Assembly: GCA_015655255.1 (NCBI GenBank)
Contig: JAATFJ010000382.1
Span: forward strand, 1 to 5,946
DNA from: Actinomycetales bacterium
Lineage (GTDB): Bacteria; Actinomycetota; Actinomycetes; Actinomycetales; Microbacteriaceae
Length of the DNA stretch: 5,946 bases
Direction: 5' to 3'
Program-made: the position numbers and the translations under genes
Notes under the pieces: model-generated
The model's input: only the letters and a program-made list of their open reading frames with translations
What the model was told of the DNA's origin: nothing
Databases searched by the model: none
In this document: piece by piece, positions 1 to 4,644 of the stretch
Position numbering within the stretch: position 1 is the stretch's first letter
Layout of the letters: the number at the start of each line of letters is the position of its first letter

Positions 1-11
1 ATGTTTCCGGC

Positions 12-17
12 ATGTTA
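12..17 (-). promoter_or_regulatory. Possible -10 box for a gene off the left edge
   Basis: Read on the minus strand this is TAACAT, which fits the actinobacterial TAnnnT -10 pattern. It points toward the left edge. In related actinobacteria glnA lies next to the RDD gene, so a divergently transcribed glnA could be the target, but no part of such a gene is in the window. No convincing -35 box is seen 16-18 bp upstream. The call rests on one hexamer. Confidence 0.25.
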
Positions 18-28
18 CGAGCCCTCGG

Positions 29-34
29 TAAACT
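29..34 (+). promoter_or_regulatory. Putative -10 box of the RDD gene
   Basis: TAAACT matches the TAnnnT consensus of actinobacterial housekeeping promoters. It ends 6 nt before the GTG start at 41, so transcription would begin at or within a base or two of the start codon and give a leaderless mRNA. The -35 region is weak (TTCCGG-like around 5-10). A GGAG-type sequence at 38-41 runs into the start codon itself and is too close to act as a normal Shine-Dalgarno site. Confidence 0.45.
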
Positions 35-40
35 GAAGGA

Positions 41-469
41 GTGACGGATACCGAGAACGCCTACCCCGGAGAACGTCTCGGCCTTCCCCCGTCCGGCCCG
101 CGGAGCATCGCCCGGATAGGCCGTCGCATCGGCGGTCTACTCATCGATTACGCGGCCGCGACGATCATCGCGACGGGCTTCTTCGGCTACGACCAGTTCG
201 CGCTGCCCTCCGAGGCTGGGCTGACGATGTTCACGCCCCTCCTCGTCTACGCCGTGATCCACATCCTCTTCATCCCCACGCTCGGCGGAACGCCGGGCCA
301 TCGCCTCTTGGGGATGCGCGTCGTGCGGCTCGACAGTGCGTGGGCCGGTCTCTGGCGCCCCCTCGTGCGCACGATCCTGCTGCTCCTGGTGTTCCCCGCC
401 GTCATCTGGGACGCCGATCAGCGCGGCCTCCACGACAAGGCCGCGGGCACGGTGCTCATCCGTAGCTGA
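41..469 (+). CDS. RDD family small membrane protein
   Basis: This is a 142-residue integral membrane protein of the RDD family, whose function is generally unknown; some members have been linked to ion transport or stress. Three hydrophobic segments are visible at about residues 32-50, 63-83 and 105-123. Family signatures are the R28/R29-D36 pair before and within helix 1, the loop T84-P-G-H-R-L-L-G-M-R-V-V95 between helices 2 and 3, and the acidic D124/D126 with H131-D132 near the C-terminus. The N-terminal YPGERLGLP stretch (8-16) is typical of actinobacterial members found near glnA, and it forces the start to lie upstream of it. A stop at 29-31 leaves GTG 41 as the only start. The gene converges on the zinc-protease gene 7 bp away. 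The length is normal for the family and nothing is truncated. Confidence 0.88.
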   Translation: MTDTENAYPGERLGLPPSGPRSIARIGRRIGGLLIDYAAATIIATGFFGYDQFALPSEAGLTMFTPLLVYAVIHILFIPTLGGTPGHRLLGMRVVRLDSAWAGLWRPLVRTILLLLVFPAVIWDADQRGLHDKAAGTVLIRS

Positions 470-480
470 GGACGGCTCAG
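466..480. repeat. Stop-codon palindrome CTGAG-N5-CTCAG (copy 1)
   Basis: CTGAG (466-470) and CTCAG (476-480) form a 5-bp inverted repeat around GACGG. The left arm contains the TGA stop of the RDD gene (467-469), and the right arm contains the reverse-strand TGA of the zinc-protease gene (477-479). There is no U-tract on either side, so it is at best a weak bidirectional terminator. A near-identical element lies at the next convergent junction (2161-2174). Confidence 0.5.
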
Positions 481-956
481 GACTTGCCGCGATTGCGGCG
501 CCGCGTCGCCTTGGGGGCCCGTCCGCCAAGGAAGGAACGCGCGGGATCGACGACGAATCCGCGCCGCAGTGCCTCCCGGCCGATGAGCATCCGGAATCCC
601 ATCTGATCGCGGTTGCTGAGAGTCACCTCCGCGATGACGATGCGGTCGACGAGACGGATCGCAAGGAGCACGACGATGCGCTGCTGCGCATGCCCCGAGG
701 AGCTGCGCACGGCGCGTCGATCATGGACGGGGCACTCTACGACGACGGCGTCCTCCTGGCTGTCCTGCCAGGGCTTGACGCGGAAGCGCACCCACTTCTC
801 GTCCTCTCGCTCGAACTCGGCGATATCGAAGGCGTGGAGGGAAGAGGTGCGCGCTCCCGTGTCGATCTTCGCCTTGATCCAGTCGACGCCCGCATCGGGC
901 AGGCTCACCCATTCCCGCCACCCCGTAAGAGTGTTTGAATGAGATGTCCTACCCAC
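477..956 (-). CDS. rimB: RimB-type retropepsin-like peptidase ('ATP-dependent zinc protease')
   Basis: This 159-residue protein belongs to the family annotated as ATP-dependent zinc protease/RimK-LysX family (PF05618-like), a retropepsin-fold peptidase. In Pseudomonas the homologous RimB works with RimK and trims glutamate tails added by it. The aspartic-protease-like motif D32-T-G-A-R-T-S-S-L-H41 is intact. So are R84-S-S-S-G-H89 and N115-R-D-Q-M-G-F-R-M-L-I-G-R-E-A-L130, and D137-P-A-R-S-F-L closes the domain. A very basic tail follows (146-158). The only start before the conserved GWREW (12-16) is GTG at 956, preceded on the minus strand by AGGA (967-964) at a 7-nt spacing. It is divergent from rimK, with 26 bp between the start codons, which supports a paired function. 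The family identification is firm; the substrate in this organism is inferred. Confidence 0.85.
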   Translation of the reverse strand: MGRTSHSNTLTGWREWVSLPDAGVDWIKAKIDTGARTSSLHAFDIAEFEREDEKWVRFRVKPWQDSQEDAVVVECPVHDRRAVRSSSGHAQQRIVVLLAIRLVDRIVIAEVTLSNRDQMGFRMLIGREALRRGFVVDPARSFLGGRAPKATRRRNRGKS

Positions 957-982
957 CCGTTCATCCTGGCAGGAAATCTCCC
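957..982. promoter_or_regulatory. 26-bp divergent leader holding both rimB and rimK ribosome binding sites
   Basis: Two Shine-Dalgarno sequences lie on opposite strands only 3 bp apart. AGGA on the minus strand (967-964) sits 7 nt before the rimB GTG, and AGGA on the plus strand (971-974) sits 8 nt before the rimK GTG. A full promoter cannot fit between the start codons without reaching into the opposite coding sequence, so the two transcripts should overlap at their 5' ends. I could not find a convincing TAnnnT -10 box for either gene. Confidence 0.65.
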
Positions 983-2164
983 GTGAAGCTCGCTGTCCTC
1001 TCCCGCGCGCCGCAGGCGTATTCCACCCAGCGCCTCCGTGCCGCCGCCCTCCAGCGCGGTCACGAGGTCAAAGTGCTCAACACCCTGCGCTTCGCGATCG
1101 ACCTCACGGCCGACGAACCGGACCTGCACTACCGCGGGCGTCCGCTCAGCGACTACGACGCCATCCTTCCCCGCATCGGCAGCTCCATCACCTACTTCGG
1201 CACCGCCGTGGTCCGGCAGTTCGAGCAGATGGACGTCTACACCCCCAACACGGCCAACGGCATCTCCAGCGCACGGGACAAGCTCCGCGCCAATCAGGTG
1301 CTCTCCCGGCACAACATCGCCATGCCGGCGACGGCCTTCGTGCGCAATCGTGCCGATGTGCGTCCCGCGATCGAACGCGTCGGCGGGGCACCCGTCGTCA
1401 TCAAGCTCTTGGAAGGCACCCAGGGGATCGGGGTCATCCTCGCGCCGCAGGTGAAGGTCGCCGAGGCGATCATCGAGACGCTGCACTCGACGAAGCAGAA
1501 CGTCCTCATCCAGAAGTTCATCGCGGAGAGTCGAGGGCGTGACATCCGTGCTCTCGTCGTCGGCGATCGTGTCGTCGCGGCCATGCGCCGTTCTGCCGCG
1601 GGAGACGAGTTCCGCTCCAATGTCCATCGCGGGGGCAGCGTGGAGGCCGTCGAGCTCGACGGCGCCTACCAGCAGACGGCCGTGCGCTCGGCGCAGATCA
1701 TGGGCCTGCGCGTTGCGGGCGTCGACATGCTCGAAGGCGATGACGGCCCGCTTGTCATGGAGGTCAACTCCTCACCGGGGCTGCAGGGCATCGAGGCGGC
1801 GACGAAACTCGATGTCGCCGGAGCCATCATCGACTACATCGCCGATCAGGTGGCGTTCCCCGAGATCGATGTACGTCAGCGCCTCACTGTGTCCACGGGT
1901 TACGGCGTCGCAGAACTCCTCGTGCACGGACCCGCCGATCTCGTGGGGAAGACGCTGGGGCAGTCCGGCCTCTGGGAGCGCGACATCACCGTGCTGACCC
2001 TGCATCGCGGTGTCTCCGTGATCCCCAATCCGCGCAAGCACGTTGTACTCGAAGCAGGGGACCGGCTGCTCTGCTTCGGGAAGCTCGACGAGATGCGCTC
2101 GATGATCCCCGAGCGTAAGCGCCGCAGGCGGGTGCGGCGGCTCCCGAAGGAACCGCTGTCCTGA
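983..2164 (+). CDS. rimK: RimK-family alpha-L-glutamate ligase with C-terminal TrkA-C (RCK_C) domain
   Basis: This 393-residue ATP-grasp ligase resembles E. coli RimK, which adds glutamates to the C-terminus of ribosomal protein S6. Residues 1-290 form the RimK core. ATP-binding K141 and the E144-G-T-Q-G-I-G-V loop, R203 and R211-S-N-V-H-R-G-G, and metal ligands D248, E260 and N262 (in MEVNSSPG) are present; by memory these match E. coli RimK numbering, supporting this start. Residues about 301-375 form an additional TrkA-C/RCK_C-like domain absent from E. coli RimK, followed by an Arg/Lys-rich tail (377-389). GTG 983 has AGGA 8 nt upstream; the longer in-frame TTG at 935 would overlap rimB and adds residues without RimK similarity. 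It is divergent from rimB and converges on DUF4191 6 bp away. The true glutamylation target in actinobacteria is not shown by the sequence. Confidence 0.9.
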   Translation: MKLAVLSRAPQAYSTQRLRAAALQRGHEVKVLNTLRFAIDLTADEPDLHYRGRPLSDYDAILPRIGSSITYFGTAVVRQFEQMDVYTPNTANGISSARDKLRANQVLSRHNIAMPATAFVRNRADVRPAIERVGGAPVVIKLLEGTQGIGVILAPQVKVAEAIIETLHSTKQNVLIQKFIAESRGRDIRALVVGDRVVAAMRRSAAGDEFRSNVHRGGSVEAVELDGAYQQTAVRSAQIMGLRVAGVDMLEGDDGPLVMEVNSSPGLQGIEAATKLDVAGAIIDYIADQVAFPEIDVRQRLTVSTGYGVAELLVHGPADLVGKTLGQSGLWERDITVLTLHRGVSVIPNPRKHVVLEAGDRLLCFGKLDEMRSMIPERKRRRRVRRLPKEPLS

Positions 2165-2174
2165 GGAGGCTCAG
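2161..2174. repeat. Stop-codon palindrome CTGAG-N4-CTCAG (copy 2)
   Basis: CTGAG (2161-2165) and CTCAG (2170-2174) flank GAGG. The arms contain the TGA of rimK (2162-2164) and the reverse-strand TGA of the DUF4191 gene (2171-2173). Compared with copy 1 at 466-480 the sequence differs only by loss of one C (CTGAGGACGGCTCAG versus CTGAGGAGGCTCAG). There is no U-tract, so termination activity is uncertain. Confidence 0.5.
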
Positions 2175-2881
2175 CGCGGACGCGGAGCGCGCACCTTGAG
2201 CGGGTCCACGCCCTTGGGGATGGGCAGCGAGGACAGCGACTGCGATACGGAATCGACGCGCCGGATGACGGCCGCCATCGTCGTCTTGTCGATGGCCTTC
2301 GGGAGCTTCTTGACCGTCTTCGTGAGATCGGCGATGGCGACCTCGCCGTCCCCGTGTCCGACGTAGAACACGTTCACGGGGACGCCGTGCGCGACGCGCT
2401 GCGCTTTGGTGCGCTCTTCGTTGACGAGGCGCGTGAGGCGTCCGCGGGCACCCTCGCCGACGATGACGATGCCGCCGCGACCGATGGCACGGTAGACGGC
2501 CTCCTGAGTCTTCGGGTTGATCCCCACGGGAGTGTCGGAGGCCTGCCACTTGCGTCCCAGGCCCGTGCTGAGCACATGGCCTGCGGCACCGGGCATGCCG
2601 TCGATTTTGATGTACATCGCCTTCGTCGACAGGCGGGTCATGGTGATGAGCGCGCCGAGGATGCCGAGAAGGAGACCGGTGACGCCCCACAGCACGACGG
2701 TCCAGACCTGGAACTGCGGAATAAGGTAGCCGACGATGAGCCCGACAAGGATGCCGGCGACGAGGAGGGCGATCTGCAGCCAGGGCAGCCAGGGGTAGAC
2801 CTCGCGTGTGAACTGGAACAAGGACTTGAGCTGGGAGAAGAACCCAGGACTCTTCTCGGTGTTTCGTTCACGCTGTGCCAT
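2171..2881 (-). CDS. DUF4191 domain-containing membrane protein
   Basis: This 236-residue protein matches the actinobacterial DUF4191 family, which usually sits between lipA and the RDD gene; its molecular function is unknown. A short basic cytoplasmic N-terminus (1-30) precedes two hydrophobic helices at about 34-54 and 58-82. A soluble domain of about 150 residues follows, containing the conserved TRLSTKAMYIKIDGMPGAAG stretch (82-101), R110-K-W, NPKTQEAVYRAIGRGGIVIVGEG (from 122) and R151-L-V-N-E-E-R. The tail (223-236) is Lys/Arg/Pro-rich. The start is ATG 2881, chosen because homologues begin just before this basic/hydrophobic region and because a -10-like box lies 7 nt upstream. There is no Shine-Dalgarno at normal distance (the nearest AGGA is 18 nt away), so the mRNA may be leaderless. 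It converges with rimK and diverges from the 526-residue membrane-protein gene. Confidence 0.85.
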   Translation of the reverse strand: MAQRERNTEKSPGFFSQLKSLFQFTREVYPWLPWLQIALLVAGILVGLIVGYLIPQFQVWTVVLWGVTGLLLGILGALITMTRLSTKAMYIKIDGMPGAAGHVLSTGLGRKWQASDTPVGINPKTQEAVYRAIGRGGIVIVGEGARGRLTRLVNEERTKAQRVAHGVPVNVFYVGHGDGEVAIADLTKTVKKLPKAIDKTTMAAVIRRVDSVSQSLSSLPIPKGVDPLKVRAPRPR

Positions 2882-3058
2882 GCGTATAAGACTACCGATT
2901 CCTCGGAGCGGACTCGTCGTCGTTCGCGAGGGGCGCACGCCGCGACTCCTCCTGCACAATGAGAAATCCGGCGAATTCGTCCACATCGCTCCTTTGCCGC
3001 CCCGCGCGCGGTCGGTGTGCGCTGGGCTGAGGGCATGGATGAACGACAGGAGTCCGCA
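2882..3058. other. Divergent intergenic spacer
   Basis: These 177 bp separate the DUF4191 start from the start of the following plus-strand gene. It holds the DUF4191 -10 box, a TATAAG hexamer on the plus strand at 2885-2890 that overlaps it, and the 8-bp palindrome CGAATTCG around 2974-2981. The plus-strand gene has AGGAG at 3048-3052. In-frame starts GTG 3017 and ATG 3035 lie inside this spacer but lack a usable ribosome binding site. No small RNA or further gene is supported. Confidence 0.5.
2889..2894 (-). promoter_or_regulatory. Putative -10 box of the DUF4191 gene
   Basis: The minus strand reads TAGTCT, fitting TAnnnT, and ends 7 nt before the ATG at 2881. This spacing would start transcription at the A of the start codon. 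No clear -35 hexamer is seen 16-19 bp upstream. Together with the missing Shine-Dalgarno, this suggests a leaderless transcript. Confidence 0.42.
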
Positions 3059-4639
3059 GTGGCGGAAGGGCTCGTCCGCGGTGCACACCGCCTCATCCGC
3101 GCCCTCGATCGTGGAGAGGGGCCCTATCCCGGGGTGCTCGTGCAGAACGGCGAGGGCGCGGCGGTACTCCGGGATGCCGCGGACCTGGCCGACTGGAAGG
3201 GGTGGGGCTATGCGGGGTCCGCGCATATCGCCGGGCCGCTCGATCTGTGCCGGAGAGAGGACGGCCTGGACGTTCTTCTGCCCTGGTGCACCGAGCGCGT
3301 GCTCGTCTTCCTCGCTCGTCGCAGCGCTGCGGGGGCAGGGCTCGCGGGCGGTGAGGTGGCGACGCTCGCGGGCAGTGTGCTCCGCGGACTGAGGGCACTC
3401 TCGGCCGAGGAGGACGACCCGCCGGGGGAGTGGTGGCTCTCCGCGGAGGGGCGCCCGCTCTTCGTGCACGGAGCGGGCGAGGGTGCGCGGGAGGGTGCTG
3501 CCGAGATCTTCGAACGGATCGCGGCGACGGTGGACGATCGGGCGTTCCGTCGTCTGCTGGCGGTCCTGGCCGAGCAGGCGGTGCATCCGCGGATCCTCCC
3601 CGTGGACGTGAAGCGCTGGGAGGACGAGTTGTGCGCCCTCGCGGCGCCCCGCCCGCTGCAGCGGGCGACCGAGGGGGAAGTGATGCAGAGTATCGTGCAG
3701 CAGCTGCGTACGGTGCCGTCGCGCGCCGCAGGGAGGCGCACGGTCGGCAGTCCCCTCCGCCGACAGGCGATGCGCGTCGGCAGGCCAAGTCCTGGAGGAA
3801 GTCGCCTCCGTACGCTGCGGCAAGCCGCGGGGCAGGGGGTTGCGCTGCTCCGTGAGCGTATCGGGGCGTTGCGCCTCGGGGTGCAACGGCGTATGGCGGG
3901 CCGGGACTCGGCGTCGCGGGGCTCCCGAGTGGGCGTTCGCGCGGAGCGCGGCGCCGGAATCGGGAGCGCCCGGGCAGAGGGAACACGGCGAGTAAGCGGA
4001 CGGCGGCGGGTGCTCGTCTTCGCCTCAGCGGCCGCAGCCGTGCTTCTCGTCGGCGTGCTCTGGCCGACGGAGGGGACGCAGAACGAGGCGAGCGGCACGG
4101 TGCCTGCGGTGGCGGGTGCCTCCTCCGCAGAGGCAACGGAGCGGGAGAGCGGAGCATCTGGTGGGGAGAACGCCGCGGAGAGGTCGGCGCCCCCGGAAGT
4201 CGGCCCGAGCACGGAAAGCGGGGACGGCACAGCATCGTCAGCGGCGGAGCGGACAGAAACCACGGGCAACGGATCAGGGAGCGATACGGAGAGCGCCACC
4301 GAGGAAGACGGAGCGGAGACGTCTCCGGAGGTCGGCGCCGAGGAAGCGGTCCCTGCGCTGCTCGACGGAATGGCGCAGTGCGCGAACGCGCCCGACGATG
4401 CCTGCGCGGTGACCGCGGACGGTTCCGCATCGCAGATCGACGGGCTCGCCGCGGAGGGAAGCGCCGTGGTGAGCGGAACGCTCGTCGATGACTTCGGCGA
4501 TCTCGTGGTCGTGCGTCTCGCGGCGGTCGACGGCAGCGCAGGGGCGCAGATGATCGTCCTCGTCCGCCAGAAACAGCTCTGGCTGGTGCGAGACATCTAT
4601 GACGTCTCGCACCAGCCAGAGGAGGCTGCGGGCGCTTAG
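3059..4639 (+). CDS. Single-pass membrane protein with possible pseudokinase N-terminal domain
   Basis: I do not recognise this 526-residue protein with certainty. Residues 1-202 form a soluble domain whose pattern (about 56-140: aliphatic strand DVLLPW, helical GGEVATLAGSVLRGLRAL, then GEWWLSAEGRPLFV) recalls the hinge, helix and catalytic-loop region of a Ser/Thr kinase. The HxD catalytic motif and DFG are missing (the VHG at 136-138 is in the DFG place), so it would be catalytically dead. Residues 217-316 are Arg-rich (26 Arg, no Lys). One transmembrane helix spans about 317-336. An acidic Ser/Thr/Glu/Gly linker (337-430) leads to an extracellular alpha/beta domain (431-521) with a possible disulfide pair C441/C449. 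This layout imitates PknB-type receptor kinases. GTG 3059 is preferred because AGGAG lies 6 nt upstream; GTG 3017 and ATG 3035 are alternatives. It sits where lipB-lipA are found in relatives. The coding region is secure; the function is speculative. Confidence 0.75.
   Translation: MAEGLVRGAHRLIRALDRGEGPYPGVLVQNGEGAAVLRDAADLADWKGWGYAGSAHIAGPLDLCRREDGLDVLLPWCTERVLVFLARRSAAGAGLAGGEVATLAGSVLRGLRALSAEEDDPPGEWWLSAEGRPLFVHGAGEGAREGAAEIFERIAATVDDRAFRRLLAVLAEQAVHPRILPVDVKRWEDELCALAAPRPLQRATEGEVMQSIVQQLRTVPSRAAGRRTVGSPLRRQAMRVGRPSPGGSRLRTLRQAAGQGVALLRERIGALRLGVQRRMAGRDSASRGSRVGVRAERGAGIGSARAEGTRRVSGRRRVLVFASAAAAVLLVGVLWPTEGTQNEASGTVPAVAGASSAEATERESGASGGENAAERSAPPEVGPSTESGDGTASSAAERTETTGNGSGSDTESATEEDGAETSPEVGAEEAVPALLDGMAQCANAPDDACAVTADGSASQIDGLAAEGSAVVSGTLVDDFGDLVVVRLAAVDGSAGAQMIVLVRQKQLWLVRDIYDVSHQPEEAAGA
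4577..4621 (-). terminator. 18-bp hairpin, probable sucB terminator inside the convergent gene
   Basis: Arms CTCTGGCTGGTGCGAGAC (4577-4594) and GTCTCGCACCAGCCAGAG (4604-4621) are perfect 18-bp inverted repeats around a 9-nt loop. On the minus strand the hairpin begins 15 nt after the sucB stop codon (4636-4638) and is followed by CTGTTTCT, a modest U-rich tract, which fits intrinsic termination of sucB. On the plus strand there is no U-tract, and the whole structure is translated (residues about 507-521 of the membrane protein). Termination there would cut the message just before its stop, so a one-way role is more likely. Confidence 0.7.
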
Positions 4640-4644
4640 GCGCC
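4631..4644. repeat. GGCGC-TTAG-GCGCC palindrome over two overlapping stop codons
   Basis: GGCGC (4631-4635) and GCGCC (4640-4644) are a perfect 5-bp inverted repeat. The 4-nt centre TTAG carries both stops: TAG of the plus-strand membrane protein (4637-4639) and, on the minus strand, TAA of sucB (4638-4636). The genes therefore overlap by 4 bp. The hairpin is short and GC-rich without a U-tract, and its effect on expression is unknown. Confidence 0.5.

Noticed and set aside
14..33. GTTAC...GTAAAC as a GlnR nitrogen-regulator site
   Set aside because: The spacing between the half-sites is 9 rather than the usual 6 and one half is imperfect; the two halves are explained equally well as divergent -10 boxes.
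486..499. GCCGC-GATT-GCGGC hairpin near the rimB 3' end as a terminator
   Set aside because: The stem is only 5 bp, it lies inside rimB coding sequence, and no U-tract follows on either strand.
336..938. Plus-strand 200-residue open frame opposite rimB
   Set aside because: It is antisense to a recognisable conserved protein, has no family resemblance and arises from GC-rich codon bias.
935..982. TTG 935 as an earlier rimK start
   Set aside because: It would overlap rimB by 22 bp, adds 16 residues without RimK similarity, and GTG 983 has a well-spaced AGGA and reproduces E. coli residue numbering.
905..1627. 240-residue minus-strand open frame inside rimK
   Set aside because: It has atypical low-complexity composition and lies opposite highly conserved ATP-grasp motifs.
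2164..2169. Perfect AGGAGG overlapping the rimK stop
   Set aside because: No start codon follows at ribosome-binding distance on the plus strand; it is part of the stop-codon palindrome.
3017..3058. GTG 3017 or ATG 3035 as starts of the membrane-protein gene
   Set aside because: Neither has a properly spaced Shine-Dalgarno (GAGGG is 1 nt from ATG 3035) or a -10 box for leaderless use; GTG 3059 has AGGAG at 6 nt. They are not fully excluded.
2882..3886. Long minus-strand extension that would give DUF4191 a 571-residue form
   Set aside because: The added 335 residues are Arg/Pro-rich, resemble nothing, and lie opposite the 526-residue gene; DUF4191 homologues begin near ATG 2881.
3093..4596. 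Two long minus-strand open frames (445 and 462 residues) opposite the membrane-protein gene
   Set aside because: Both are dominated by Arg, Pro, Ala and Ser with no domain pattern. The plus strand shows a coherent layout of domain, helix, linker and domain plus a good ribosome binding site.
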